Shown here: positions 46,600 to 55,511 of the stretch, piece after piece
How the letters are laid out: each line of letters opens with the position of its first letter
Numbering within the stretch: the stretch's first letter is position 1
Source of the DNA: Victivallis sp. Marseille-Q1083
GTDB taxonomy: Bacteria > Verrucomicrobiota > Lentisphaeria > Victivallales > Victivallaceae
DNA length: 64,000 nucleotides
Reading direction: 5' to 3'
Assembly (NCBI RefSeq): GCF_903645315.1
Contig: NZ_CAHJXL010000001.1
Coordinates: 3,236,083 to 3,300,082 of the forward strand
Program-made: the position numbers and the translations under genes
The notes under the pieces: model-generated
Database searches by the model: none
Told to the model about the DNA's origin: nothing
What the model saw: only the letters and a program-made list of their open reading frames with translations

Positions 46600-47461
46600 T
46601 ATAGATGTCGCCGATCGTTTGTGCGTCCAGCTCAAAATTGTTGGTTAGCAAGGTCAATGTCCGATGGTTTTCCACATCGCAGACGACCACTTTGCGGAGA
46701 CGTTCCGGATATTTGTCTTGCGAACCACGCAGAAAAATGACTTCATCGCTCAAAACGGTTCCGGGATATTGCTTGACATCGTATTCCGGGATGTCGTAGG
46801 TCGTATTGGTCTTGAGGCGCGTGACAAAATCCACACCGGAGAGATTCCATTTATACAGCATGGAAAAATCAACGTATCCGCGATCACAAACCACCATGCT
46901 GTCACGCGGGAGTTCCATTCGTCTGGCGCTGTTTACCTCATGAACATCTCCATTGGTGAAATCAACGAACACGGGAAGATGACCATCGTGATCCAACAGC
47001 ATATTGAGCTTGATTGCCCCTTTGGTTTGCCGATAGGTTGCCCATGGAAAAACTTTAACGCAAAGCTCAATCAGCGTTGCGTCGAGACTGTAAAGTTTCT
47101 TGGGAAACGAAAACTCATGCCGTGGCGCAATTGCATGGCAGTGTCCCAGAAGCATATGGAAAATATCGCCGAACATTTTCGGAGAGCGATGGGCATTGGC
47201 GTACGACAAGTTGGATTTGGTTGGAGCGGATTCCACTCCAAGATGATTCAATTTGCCTCCACAGGTTTTCAAACCTCCGCAAATCTCTCGCAGACTATTG
47301 GCCTGCGCCAACTGGCAGAAGATCATCGACACAAAATGTGCCCAACTGTCAAAGGACTGTTTTCGCTTGTCTCCATTGTGTTTCATGACTATTTCTTCAA
47401 ATTCTCGCTTCGGTATCAAATCCAACACTTGACGAAAAAGACTGACTGATGTATTCTTCAT
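46600..47461 (-). pseudogene. IS4-family transposase, N-terminal two thirds
   Basis: Start ATG 47461 after AAGGAGG. This copy has Leu (GGKLNHLGVESAPT) where the first copy has a stop. The protein runs through SLDATLIELC and VVCDRGYVDF, then ends after TIGDIY in unrelated residues, lacking the Glu signature. Confidence 0.85.
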
Positions 47462-47560
47462 TACGGAGCCTCCTTGTGGTTTAGGCAACCGTAATATACT
47501 ATTACGGACAAGTTGGCTCCACTTTTTTCACCCTTTCAAAAGTTTGTTAGGACAGGCGTG
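46600..47560 (-). mobile_element. Second copy of the 29.7-kb IS4-type element, truncated
   Basis: Identical or nearly so to 30150-31108, with right end TTGTTAGGACAGGCGTG at 47544-47560, but the part encoding the YREK signature is missing; identity ends at TATAGATGTCGCC where IS630 begins. The missing half is not found on the other side of IS630. Confidence 0.85.
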
Positions 47561-48058
47561 ATTTTAGGGTTAAAAAATTGTTATCGTTGGATGTTAATTA
47601 CATTTTATTCTGGTCAAAAACCTAAAGAAGGAAGGAATTCTTGGAACAAAAACGATTTGACTGAAATGGATGCAGCAGTCGGCCTTACCAATTATGAACA
47701 TGATCCTAAAACAGGAAAATCTACGAGAAAAAATCCTAGTAAGGGACGAGATTCATATGCATATCCGCCATTAACAAAATTCACAATATATAGAGGAAAA
47801 AAAGGTAAAGATTCCCGAACAGTACGCGATGGGGGATCTGGTTGGGCTTATTCTCGTAAAGGTGCGCCTAATGGTGTTGCCGTTGATGAATGGCTTGACT
47901 TATGGACTCCAAACAATGCAGAAGCTCTTAAAAAAGGAACTGAAGTTGATCTTGTATCGACTGAAGTCCAAGATGACTGTCCTTGTCCCGATGGCTGGTT
48001 TGACAACAAAAATATAACTATTCCTGAACATTTACAAAAAATCAAGGATGCTATTTGA
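47561..48058 (+). pseudogene. Toxin-like C-terminal domain directly after the IS4 end
   Basis: The frame opens inside the IS4 right end (a start-like codon at 47513), exactly as for the Rhs gene at 31 kb, and changes to unique AT-rich sequence at 47561. It encodes FYSGQKPKEGRNSWNKNDLT, ...ATPPLTKF-type Lys-rich segments, WAYSRKGAPNGVAVDEWLDL and DCPCPDGWFDNKN. No Rhs core remains. Position before a lipoprotein gene suggests a stranded toxin tip; activity unknown. Confidence 0.5.
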
Positions 48059-48060
48059 AT

Positions 48061-48672
48061 ATGAAAATGCAATTATTTCAATTAGTAAAATTATCTTTTG
48101 CTTTATATACACTAATCATCATTTGTTTTATAATGGGATGTAAGTGCCAGAATAATGATGATAATGAAAATTTACTATTTAATGCATGGTATGAAGAAAA
48201 ATTTTCACCTGATGACTCAATAACAATAACGTCTCCCAATGGACTTTTTATTGCAGAATACGTTTGGGAGAACCCAGATTTTTCTGATAAGCAAATGTTG
48301 TTACTTGCTAGCGCAAGCAATAAACAAAAAATTATTATTGGCCGTAGTACACGCGGCGTGAAATTTCATTGGGTCACGTCTCAAATTGGTGATATTTTAC
48401 TTATTGAACACCTTGTCGATACGCATTTTACAGAGTCATTTGTCATATATCCACAAATATCTCAAAAAGATAAACTTTCTATACTCATACTCTATGCGAC
48501 TCCCAAATTAAACTTATATTTTGGGAAAATCCCTCCAGAATATATATATTCGTCAATAGAACAAGTTAGCTTTGACGGCATTATGACAATCTCGCTAAGT
48601 TGGGCGTTTGCAAACAAAAATAATGAAAATGAGAATGTAACCTATAAAATTCCACTGTTTTATGGAATGTAA
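48061..48672 (+). CDS. Candidate immunity lipoprotein
   Basis: 203 residues from ATG 48061, two bases after the toxin-like stop. LYTLIIICFIMGC is a lipobox-type signal (IMGC). The mature part is beta-rich (NGLFIAEYVWENPDF, KQKIIIGRSTRGVKFHWV, DILLIEHLVDTHFTES). No family recognised. The lipoprotein anchor again points to envelope protection. Confidence 0.55.
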   Translation: MKMQLFQLVKLSFALYTLIIICFIMGCKCQNNDDNENLLFNAWYEEKFSPDDSITITSPNGLFIAEYVWENPDFSDKQMLLLASASNKQKIIIGRSTRGVKFHWVTSQIGDILLIEHLVDTHFTESFVIYPQISQKDKLSILILYATPKLNLYFGKIPPEYIYSSIEQVSFDGIMTISLSWAFANKNNENENVTYKIPLFYGM

Positions 48673-48931
48673 CGCGAGTTGAAATTTGAGAAAACCGGAA
48701 GCGCTTGGTATTCGGTCATCATCGGCAGCATTTACGGAACCGCCGGCAAACATACCTTTACCTAGTAATTCGACATTCGACGTCCAGAAAGAAGCGCTTA
48801 CCGGCTTATTCTACACGCCGACCTTGAGTTACACTTATATGGCTTCCAATTGTGTAGAAGTCAAGATATCATCTGAGAAATCTCAAAACAGATGCTATAT
48901 TGAACTGCATCCGAAACAAGAAAGGTTAATC
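48673..48931 (+). other. Gene scar between immunity gene and IS630
   Basis: GC-richer than its surroundings. A start-less frame LKFEKTGSAWYSVIIGSIYG, TAGKHTFT ends near 48763, and another frame (48686-48934) runs to the IS without recognisable features. Probably remains of a chromosomal or Rhs N-terminal-type gene. Confidence 0.35.
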
Positions 48932-48941
48932 TAGTGTCCAG

Positions 48942-49565
48942 TCAAATTTGAAAAGATGGATATAGTCGATGCAACTTTACTCGTGCATCCGTTGTTGAAA
49001 ACTGCCAATTGATGGTTTTTGTTTTCTGGTTTCGCTCTTTCTCCCATGTATTCACCATGCTTCTCATTTCTTCTATGGAGGCGATTCTCTTTTTCAGACA
49101 TTGTGCCGATACTACATTGAGTTCAATTTCCGCCATATTGAGCCACGAACCATGTTTTGGCGTGTAAACAAGCTCGAATTTATCCATTAAAGCCTTGGCT
49201 TTTTCTGGTGGAAACGTTTCGTACCATGATGCCGGTTTATGTGTGTTGAGGTTATCTTCAATTAAAATAATCTTCTCTGCATTCGGATAGGCCAAAGCTA
49301 TTTTCTCAGTAAATATCGCCCAATCCTTTGCTGTTTTTGTCTGTGTCACATCTGCCATTCTCCACCCGCGCAACGGTTCGCTTGCCAACAAGACATTACA
49401 TGTTCCCATGCGGCGATACTCATAGTCCACTCGTTTAGACTGCCCTGGACGCATAGGCTGTATTTCTCGCACTTCCTCAAGCAACTGGCGAGGCATCTCA
49501 TCATAACAAACGACTGGGAATTTTTCGTCATAAGGCCGCTTGTAAATATCAAGCACTCGTTCCAT
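48942..49565 (-). CDS. IS630 transposase, second frame (catalytic half)
   Basis: 207 residues from the first ATG of the frame, which is open upstream to the frameshift site. Catalytic elements: VVCYDEMPRQL (Asp), IILIEDNLNTHKPASWYET (Asp-Asn) and HGSWLNMAEIELNVV (Glu). Likely expressed as a fusion with the first frame. Confidence 0.85.
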   Translation of the reverse strand: MERVLDIYKRPYDEKFPVVCYDEMPRQLLEEVREIQPMRPGQSKRVDYEYRRMGTCNVLLASEPLRGWRMADVTQTKTAKDWAIFTEKIALAYPNAEKIILIEDNLNTHKPASWYETFPPEKAKALMDKFELVYTPKHGSWLNMAEIELNVVSAQCLKKRIASIEEMRSMVNTWEKERNQKTKTINWQFSTTDARVKLHRLYPSFQI

Positions 49566-49600
49566 ATCTGCAACAAATGCCGCATTTTTCTGCGGCGGAA

Positions 49601-50077
49601 TTACCCATTGCTCTTTTTGCCAAGGCTTGAGTTCGTTTTTTTAAGAACCTGCCGCACTGTTTCATGCGATACAGATTCAACATATTCCAGCTCCACCATT
49701 TTATCAGCAAGCAAGCGCAAGCTCCACTGCGAGTGTCCCGCTGGCGGTTCTCCGCAACTCAAGGCTATCAAATGTGCTTCAAAATCACCGTCTGTATGCT
49801 TGGTACGTCCTCCGCCATGCGGCAGATTGAACACTCCTCCCATTCCGTTTTCAAAGAAACGCTTACGAACTCGATGAACACGCAATTTACCGACCTTCAA
49901 GAAACCTCCGACAATTTCATCGGATTGTTTCTTGCCCTCGGATTCATCACAATTCAGCAGTATCAAGGCATCCAATACCTGCCGGGCATTGCGCTTTCCG
50001 CTCGACACCATCTGATTCAGTTCCTGCTTTTCATCGTTCGTTAAACAAAACCGATATTTTGCATCTGCCATATCCAA
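49601..50077 (-). CDS. IS630 transposase, first frame (HTH half)
   Basis: 158 residues; helix-turn-helix N-terminus (NARQVLDALILLNCDESEGK, VGGFLKVGKLRVHRVRKRF) and linker HSQWSLRLLADKMVELEYV. The expected continuation (KKNELKPWQKEQWVIPPQ) is reached only by re-reading one base at a run of seven A near 49640. Confidence 0.85.
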   Translation of the reverse strand: MDMADAKYRFCLTNDEKQELNQMVSSGKRNARQVLDALILLNCDESEGKKQSDEIVGGFLKVGKLRVHRVRKRFFENGMGGVFNLPHGGGRTKHTDGDFEAHLIALSCGEPPAGHSQWSLRLLADKMVELEYVESVSHETVRQVLKKTNSSLGKKSNG

Positions 50078-50215
50078 CCTCCATTGTTAAATCCATTGGA
50101 GATTAAGATAACACATAATTTTATCTTTTCAAATTTGACTGGACACTAGTCGATTATGCAAAACCATTCAAAAGCTTGAATATCAATAGAAAATCTTGTT
50201 TTTTATGGTATATTA

Positions 50216-51253
50216 TTGCTAGAAACTCGTATAAAGGCGAAAGAAAATTTGCAAAATGGTGACAAAGAGTCTCCCCATGGGAAGCAACAGGGAGATTTGT
50301 TCAAGCCATTGTTGCGAGATATCGTTTCCCTGCGTCATGCGATGGTAAAACTTGCCAATGCAATTGATTTGCAAAGTTTTAAAGACGGGTTGGCGGCAAG
50401 CTTTTGTGTTAAAAACGGTCGTCCCTCCTGTCCGGTTCGCCTGATGGTCGCGTTACATTATCTCAAATACGCCAGCGGCATGAGCGACGAAGCGGTTCTT
50501 GATGAATGGCTTGAAAATCTTTACTGGCAGTATTTTACCAGAGGAATTTATTTCGAATATGAAGATCCGAAACTGCTTGAACTTGGCGAACGCCTTTTCA
50601 ATCAGAAGAAAAGCGACAAAAGGAAGCTTTATTCCATTCATGAACCGCAAGTTGAATGTATCGGAAAAGGCAAAGCGCATAAGAAAATTGAATTCGGAAC
50701 AAAAGTGGGTTTGGTAACTTCGGCAAAAACAAATTGGATCGTGGGAGCGAAAGCATATCCGGGAAATCCCTACGATGGACATACGCTGAAATCCGTATTG
50801 CAACAAGCGACAAAAATCCTTGGATTTGAACCTGTAATGGCAATATGTGATCTTGGCTGTCGCGGCCACAATTATGTTGGAGACTGTGATATTCAAGTTG
50901 TGAATCGATTTCGGAAACGAGTATCACGTACTCTCTGTCGCTGGTGGAATCGGTGGTCTGCCATTGAACCGGTAATCAGGCACTGTAAAAGTGAACACCG
51001 AATGGATCGCAATCAACTTCGAGGACGCATTGGAGACGAATTGAATGTAATTTTTGCGGCAGCTGAATTCAATCTTCGCAAGTTGCTCCGGGCGTACGCC
51101 CTGTTTTGGCATCCATTTTTTCTGTTTACATTTTTGCAATTGGTTCTCCAATTGCAAAAACGTTACTCAAATAGGTTTGGAAAAGAAAGAGCGCGAGAAG
51201 GAAAGAACCTTTCCTTAAAAGGTTTTTCCTTCTCGCATCTGGCTTTTGCATAA
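50216..51253 (+). CDS. IS5-family (DUF772-type) transposase, internal deletion
   Basis: 345 residues without stops. N-terminal domain present (SCPVRLMVALHYLKYASGMS, LDEWLENLYWQYF), then a jump to the region normally 100 or so residues later (LLELGERLFNQKKSDKRKLYS, CIGKGKAHKKIEFGTKVGLV, VMAICDLGCRGHNYVG, WSAIEPVIRHCKSEHRMDRN). The segment with the first catalytic Asp (usually in an N-V-D-T-T context) is absent, so it should be inactive although the frame is open. TTG 50216 is only a nominal start. Confidence 0.75.
   Translation: MLETRIKAKENLQNGDKESPHGKQQGDLFKPLLRDIVSLRHAMVKLANAIDLQSFKDGLAASFCVKNGRPSCPVRLMVALHYLKYASGMSDEAVLDEWLENLYWQYFTRGIYFEYEDPKLLELGERLFNQKKSDKRKLYSIHEPQVECIGKGKAHKKIEFGTKVGLVTSAKTNWIVGAKAYPGNPYDGHTLKSVLQQATKILGFEPVMAICDLGCRGHNYVGDCDIQVVNRFRKRVSRTLCRWWNRWSAIEPVIRHCKSEHRMDRNQLRGRIGDELNVIFAAAEFNLRKLLRAYALFWHPFFLFTFLQLVLQLQKRYSNRFGKERAREGKNLSLKGFSFSHLAFA
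51193..51236 (+). repeat. Long hairpin at the right end of the IS5-type element
   Basis: GCGAGAAGGAAAGAACCTT pairs with AAGGTTTTTCCTTCTCGC across a 7-base loop. It may stop transcription entering or leaving the element, or mark its end for transposition. The decayed copy near 11.1 kb keeps the right half. Confidence 0.7.
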
Positions 51254-51308
51254 TCGACTAAATTAAGGCATTATCAGCAATGGTAGTGGCCCCGTTAAGG
51301 AGAATATC

Positions 51309-51740
51309 ATGAATAGACGACATTTATTAATTGTTACTGTTATAATAACATTTAAATTATTAACTATGCTATTGCCATTTGTAAATGGATCTTATTGGTT
51401 CGATGATGAATATTTATCGGGAATCGATTTAATATCAACAGCATTTGGTTTTTTAATAAGAGGTTTTATCGCTTGGAACATGCTTTTCTTTACGTTATTA
51501 ATGATATTTTCTGTTTTGCTATCATTTTACAATTATTGCTATACAAAGAGGAGTGTCATAAAATTGATCTCTATTTTTGTTATTACAATTGTGAATCTTT
51601 GTCTTCTTATCTTTATAGGTAACGATGGTAGAATTGGTTTATATATTTGGAATGTTATTTTAGTCATCGAACTTGTAGAGAATGTTATTTTTATTGTTTT
51701 CAATAAAAAATGTCAACAAAAACCTGATATAATTTCATAG
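51309..51740 (+). CDS. Polytopic membrane protein, candidate immunity
   Basis: 143 residues, AT-rich, four hydrophobic segments (LLIVTVIITFKLLTMLLPFV, FFTLLMIFSVLLSFYNYCY, LISIFVITIVNLCLLIFIG, YIWNVILVIELVENVIFIVF). GGAGAAT precedes the ATG. No toxin gene is left upstream; the IS5-type element abuts it. Confidence 0.5.
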   Translation: MNRRHLLIVTVIITFKLLTMLLPFVNGSYWFDDEYLSGIDLISTAFGFLIRGFIAWNMLFFTLLMIFSVLLSFYNYCYTKRSVIKLISIFVITIVNLCLLIFIGNDGRIGLYIWNVILVIELVENVIFIVFNKKCQQKPDIIS

Positions 51741-52083
51741 AAATTGCGTAAATTTTAAACGTAGTTGCTTGAAAAAATGGCGGAAATCTGATTGATTATT
51801 TGATCACAGAAAAACAATCAAAGAAAGGAAATCTGCCGTGGAAAAAAATAATACCAATTAATGAAAAAGTCTTGTCGAATGCCTTTAAGATCAATGAAAA
51901 AGAGATAAGAACTCATCTGGCAAATATGGTGAAAGAGTCGGAAGAAACGTTGAACGAGCTCTTGAATGCTGAAACTGACGCGATTTGCGGAGCCGGATGC
52001 TATCAACATAGCCCCAGGCAGCAGGACACCCGCGCCGGCAGCTATCCGCATAAGTTGACGACTGGCATCGGCCAGGTATAAAA
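51741..52083 (+). pseudogene. IS256-family transposase, N-terminal relic A
   Basis: ILSNAFKINEKEIRTHLAN-like region, ETLNELLNAETDAICGAGCY and QDTRAGSYPHKLTT are the N-terminal landmarks of IS256 transposases. The frame then ends in unrelated sequence. The leader TGGCGGAAATCTGATTGATT is shared with relic B at 54.07 kb. Confidence 0.8.
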
Positions 52084-52099
52084 GAATATTGAGGATTTT

Positions 52100-53167
52100 A
52101 TGTTTAAATATGTTGTACATTTTTTCAAACATTACTTTGATTTTTCTGGTCGAGCGAGTAAAAAAGAAATGATTATTGGGGTTTCGATAGTTATTTTTAT
52201 TCTTTTAATATCTCGTGAATTACTTATTAATGCATTAATTAGAAATTCTTCTGAAGTTAAATGGTATATTCTTCTAGTTTTCTTCATAATGTTAATCTTG
52301 TTTCCAGCTCATTTTGCTATTATGATACGGAGAATGCATGATATAGGAAGACCAGGAAGTGAAGCCTTTATCCCTTTTGTTGGATGTTTTAGAATTTTTG
52401 AACCATCTCAAAAAGGACCTAATCAATATGGTGACGAACCAATTTTATGGGATATGAAAAGGAACATGTCATTCAATTTGTCAGGAAATAAATTCATTTT
52501 AAAAAGCAAAAAAAATAACAACCACATTGTCTTAAATGGTTCTTTTTTTGTTTTAATTTTTTTGTCGTTACTTTTTGTTTTATCATTACTTTTATTGTTG
52601 TCAATATTTTGGTTTGATTTACCTCAAACATTTATAATGTTGGTATTAGAAATAATAACACTAGGGTTTGTTTTACATAACATAATTAAATGTTTTATCA
52701 AAAAGAAATCGTTATATCAACATCCAATTATATATTATGAAAGCAAATACAAGTATATTAAACTTTTAAAAAATAAATATTTTAAATTATATTGCTTTCA
52801 AGGAAATTGCATTGAAATTGCAGTAAGCTCAAAAAAAATATTTCATATTGCTCACAATAATTTTGATGACGTAAAAGGAGAATTTTTTACATTATCAACT
52901 ATAATAAATAATAATAATGTCATTATTGCGACAGGAAATTATTGGGATATCATTAAATTAGCATCTATTATAAACTATATATGCACCTTATCGAGTAATG
53001 ATGCCAGTATTAAATTGTTATATAATGATGATTTTTATCCCCCAAAGGACTTACGCTCTATGAAAGACTTGCCAAATGATACAAAATGTAATAGTTCCAG
53101 CGAAGTGCAGGGCCCATCTGTTCAAGCCGATGACGTGAATTATTTCCAATGCAATATGCGATGCTAA
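52100..53167 (+). CDS. DUF805-domain membrane protein
   Basis: 355 residues. The N-terminal 120 match DUF805: YFDFSGRASKKEMIIGVSIV, two hydrophobic segments, AIMIRRMHDIGRPGSEAFIP and KGPNQYGDEPILWD. Two more hydrophobic segments follow (VLIFLSLLFVLSLLLLLSIF, IIMLVLEIITLGFVLH-like) and then a soluble domain of about 140 residues. DUF805 proteins are inner-membrane proteins of unknown function. The last 30 residues come from GC-richer sequence and may be a fusion scar. Could be immunity for a lost toxin. Confidence 0.7.
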   Translation: MFKYVVHFFKHYFDFSGRASKKEMIIGVSIVIFILLISRELLINALIRNSSEVKWYILLVFFIMLILFPAHFAIMIRRMHDIGRPGSEAFIPFVGCFRIFEPSQKGPNQYGDEPILWDMKRNMSFNLSGNKFILKSKKNNNHIVLNGSFFVLIFLSLLFVLSLLLLLSIFWFDLPQTFIMLVLEIITLGFVLHNIIKCFIKKKSLYQHPIIYYESKYKYIKLLKNKYFKLYCFQGNCIEIAVSSKKIFHIAHNNFDDVKGEFFTLSTIINNNNVIIATGNYWDIIKLASIINYICTLSSNDASIKLLYNDDFYPPKDLRSMKDLPNDTKCNSSSEVQGPSVQADDVNYFQCNMRC

Positions 53168-53191
53168 AGCAGGCTAATCGGGCGATTGGCG

Positions 53192-53317
53192 ATGTTTCAA
53201 CTGACAAAGTGGTGTTGCAGGGGTATGACTTATGAGTTTTCCGGTATATATGAAGTTATCATTATAGGCTATTGCGTAGAAGGAAAATGGTTTTATTTTA
53301 ATTATAAAAAACGGTGA
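53192..53317 (+). pseudogene. Toxin-like 3' end overlapping the next gene
   Basis: A short frame ending TYEFSGIYEVIIIGYCVEGK, WFYFNYKKR and a stop that overlaps the GTG of the next gene (GTGA). Upstream sequence in another frame (AMLKQANRAIGDVSTDKVVL) is unrelated. It resembles a toxin tail coupled to its immunity gene. Confidence 0.4.
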
Positions 53318-53805
53318 ATAAAATGTCATTTATTTCTTTTTTTAAATTAACTTATTTTGATATGATCCAATTTTTAATAAGCATACTTATGTGGATATTT
53401 TTAATTATGTTATCCTTTATAAATAAATCAGTTTTGGGTTTACCATGCATGATATATGCAGTCGCTATTACTCTTACTGGTAATGTTAATATTTTAGATC
53501 GCTGCCAATTATATAGAAATAGGAAATTGAAAAAAATAGAATTTAAATACCCAATAAATATGAAGGAAGTGATATCGGTCTATAATCTTTTTATGATATG
53601 TAATGTTTTCGAAATAGGTTCTTGGACTATTATATATATTTTCCTGGTTATATTTAACGACAAAAATCCCAGCAATATCTTTGATAATATACATATAGTA
53701 AGTATTCCTGCGTTAGATTATACTAATGCATTTTTTTATCTTGCTCTGTTTGTATTAAATATCATTTCGTTATTTATATATAGAAAATGTTTATTCAAAA
53801 GGTAG
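53314..53805 (+). CDS. Polytopic membrane protein, candidate immunity
   Basis: 163 residues from GTG 53314, or 160 from ATG 53323. Four hydrophobic segments (MIQFLISILMWIFLIMLSFI, LGLPCMIYAVAITLTGNV, IGSWTIIYIFLVIF, NAFFYLALFVLNIISLFIYR). AT-rich, no family recognised. Coupled to a toxin-like tail upstream. Confidence 0.5.
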   Translation: MNKMSFISFFKLTYFDMIQFLISILMWIFLIMLSFINKSVLGLPCMIYAVAITLTGNVNILDRCQLYRNRKLKKIEFKYPINMKEVISVYNLFMICNVFEIGSWTIIYIFLVIFNDKNPSNIFDNIHIVSIPALDYTNAFFYLALFVLNIISLFIYRKCLFKR

Positions 53806-54050
53806 TGTCCGGAATTTTATGCACATCGATTGATTATACGGAAGTTAGATTATATTCGCACTATTAAATCAATAGCCGCGTTTGTAGATAATTTTATCAT
53901 ATACCCAAGGCTTTTCGCTGTTTTATTTTGGCGGAACGATCGGAATATATCCAATCTCCATTACCAATGCACGTGTTTTATCACCTTCATAGGCGCGATC
54001 CGTAATCAGATAGAGGATAACGTCCTGAAAATTGCGTACATTTGCAAAGA
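53806..54050 (-). pseudogene. IS5-family transposase relic
   Basis: The minus-strand frame reads VILYLITDRAYEGDKTRALV, MEIGYIPIVPPK, the second-Asp region of IS5-family transposases. The left side starts with a TAGTGTCCGGAATTTTATGC end-like sequence. Only this piece remains. Confidence 0.65.
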
Positions 54051-54215
54051 GCTGACTTGAAAAAGTGGCGGAAATCCGATTGATTATTGGGTCACAGAAA
54101 AACAATCAAAGAAAGGAAATCCGCCATGAAAAATGTAGTATCAATTGATGAAAAAATCTTGACAAATACCTTTAAGATTGATGAAAAAAGATAAGAACTC
54201 ATCTGGTAAGGTTCA
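54030..54215 (+). pseudogene. IS256-family relic B (leader and first codons)
   Basis: Nearly the same leader as relic A (TGGCGGAAATCCGATTGATT), then ATGAAAAATGTAGTATC and codons for SIDEKILTNTFKIDEK before a frameshift and loss of similarity near 54210. With relic A it forms a direct repeat about 2.3 kb apart. Confidence 0.7.
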
Positions 54216-54331
54216 TACTGTTACGGATATTTACTTGCATATCTGATGTTTTGGTTTACCTTTTCTCTCATCCTAATCTTAACGCTAGAAGTGGTTTGGT
54301 TGCTTTCATTCTAGCTTTTTAGAGCCTATCC

Positions 54332-54703
54332 CTAAATAGAACCTAGTTTTCGAAATATTATAATGCTTGCTGCCAATTGAAGTAATGCCTCATAGGATGC
54401 ATTCGTCTTTTCATATCGAACCAATAATTTACGAAATCGATTGAGCCAGGAGTGAGCGACTTCAACAATCCATCGTCTGGCTTTATAGCCTTTTTGAATT
54501 GCAACTTTCTCTTCCCCGCGAGGTCTGATGTGAGGCGTGTAGCGATATTTTTTCATGACTTCCTCTGATTTTACGCCGGAATAACCGGCGTCAGCGCAAA
54601 GGTTCTGCTTGGTACGCCCACGAGGTTTTCGGACTCGATTCTTCAAGACTTCCTCAACTTGCGTGACATCATGTCGATTCGCTCCGGTTACGACGATTGA
54701 CAA
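54332..54703 (-). CDS. IS5-family transposase, second frame (copy B)
   Basis: 123 residues in the annotated part, SIVVTGANRHDVTQVEEV, NLCADAGYSG with the second Asp, and RRWIVEVAHSWLNRFRKLL with Glu. Unlike copy A it keeps the catalytic Asp, so this copy could be active if the frames are joined. Confidence 0.85.
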   Translation of the reverse strand: MSIVVTGANRHDVTQVEEVLKNRVRKPRGRTKQNLCADAGYSGVKSEEVMKKYRYTPHIRPRGEEKVAIQKGYKARRWIVEVAHSWLNRFRKLLVRYEKTNASYEALLQLAASIIIFRKLGSI

Positions 54704-55151
54704 CAGGACTCCACGCTCGTCGACCAGAATGTGACGTTTGGTTCCATTTTTTTCCCCGATCAGTAGGATTCGGTCCTACTGTTTCTTGGGCTGTCGGAGC
54801 TTTTGTCATGGCTCCGTCGATACTTTGCCATTTCCATGCAATACCTTCCATATCATCATATTCGGCAAGACCTTTCTTCCAAAGTTTGCGAAAGAATCCT
54901 GCTTCTTCCCATTTGCGAAAATGGCGATGAACACTACTGGAGCTACCGTACTCCTTGGGCAATGCCTTCCATTGGATGCCGGTGCGGAGGACATACACAA
55001 TAGCTTCAAAAATCTTGCGAGATTCCATCGGTTTGCGTCCGGCTCCACGTCGACGCTGATACTCTTTTTCCGGATCACGCCTGGATTTGGGAATCAGGGG
55101 GGCTACTTTGCTCCAAAACGCATCGGATACTTCCCAAGCTTTTAATGCCAT
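54669..55151 (-). CDS. IS5-family transposase, first frame (copy B)
   Basis: 160 residues from ATG 55151 (AGAGGTGGAT upstream); same domain as copy A with WQSIDGAMTKAPT. Leaves frame at a run of seven A (GGAAAAAAATGG), identical in position to copy A. Confidence 0.85.
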   Translation of the reverse strand: MALKAWEVSDAFWSKVAPLIPKSRRDPEKEYQRRRGAGRKPMESRKIFEAIVYVLRTGIQWKALPKEYGSSSSVHRHFRKWEEAGFFRKLWKKGLAEYDDMEGIAWKWQSIDGAMTKAPTAQETVGPNPTDRGKKWNQTSHSGRRAWSPVVNRRNRSEST

Positions 55152-55223
55152 ATCCACCTCTCTGTTGCGGTTGAGTAAATATAGCATATTTTTATTGAAT
55201 TTCAACTGCTATTTAGGGATAAG

Positions 55224-55364
55224 ATCTTAGTATATTGTCCGATTTTCCAAATCAGCTTGGAACGGGAAGTATGGAACTTGCTTAATCCGATCACGGCAAT
55301 TTTGTTCATTGTCTTCTGGTGGCTGACCTTGCTGGCAAGAAAAAATGATAAAAATACAGTGTAG
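55224..55364 (+). pseudogene. C-terminal relic of a membrane protein
   Basis: The frame is open from the IS5 boundary: YCPIFQISLEREVWNLLNP, then ITAILFIVFWWLTLLARKN and stop at 55362. One transmembrane segment with a basic tail. Possibly the end of another immunity-like gene. Confidence 0.45.
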
Positions 55365-55462
55365 TGAAAATTGTAGCATTGTAATATTGGAAATCGGTGG
55401 TAGTTTTTAGTTGTTCGCAGTGTGATTAAGCTCAAAAGTAAGATGTGGTGTGTGGTGCGGTG

Positions 55463-55511
55463 CTGACTCTTAATCAGGTGGTCGTGGGTTCGAGTCCCCG
55501 TGGGCGCACCA
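55463..55511 (+). tRNA. tRNA-Lys(CTT), 3' half only
   Basis: Anticodon stem CTGA/TCAG with loop CTCTTAA (anticodon CTT), a T-loop TTCGAGT and a 3' end GGGCGCACCA are clear. The matching acceptor strand (TGCGCCC) and a D-arm are not found upstream, and the T-stem pairs only with a bulge. It is thus a partial or decayed tRNA gene, the type of sequence left at the edge of an integrated element. Confidence 0.6.

Larger units (their letters stand above)
48934..50146 (-). mobile_element. IS630-family element with two overlapping frames
   Basis: Perfect inverted repeats of 24 bp beginning GTGTCCAGTCAAATTTGAAA, with TA at both outer sides (48932-48933, 50147-50148), the classic IS630/Tc1 target. The right TA is shared with the next element, so the two IS abut. 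Confidence 0.9.
50149..51258 (+). mobile_element. IS5-type element with internally deleted transposase
   Basis: Inverted repeats GTCGATTATGCAAAA (50149) and TTTTGCATAATCGAC (ending 51258), with TA on both sides. One open frame. A strong hairpin lies near the right end (51193-51236). Confidence 0.8.
54327..55221 (-). mobile_element. IS5-family (IS427-type) element, copy B
   Basis: 895 bases between TATCCCTAAATAG (54327) and CTATTTAGGGATA (ending 55221). Same two-frame layout as copy A, but clearly diverged at DNA level. It cut a membrane-protein gene whose tail lies at 55224-55364. Confidence 0.85.

Noticed and set aside
55436-55511. Complete tRNA-Lys gene
   Set aside because: Counting back from the anticodon gives no acceptor strand pairing with GGGCGCA and no D-arm, so only the 3' half is supported.
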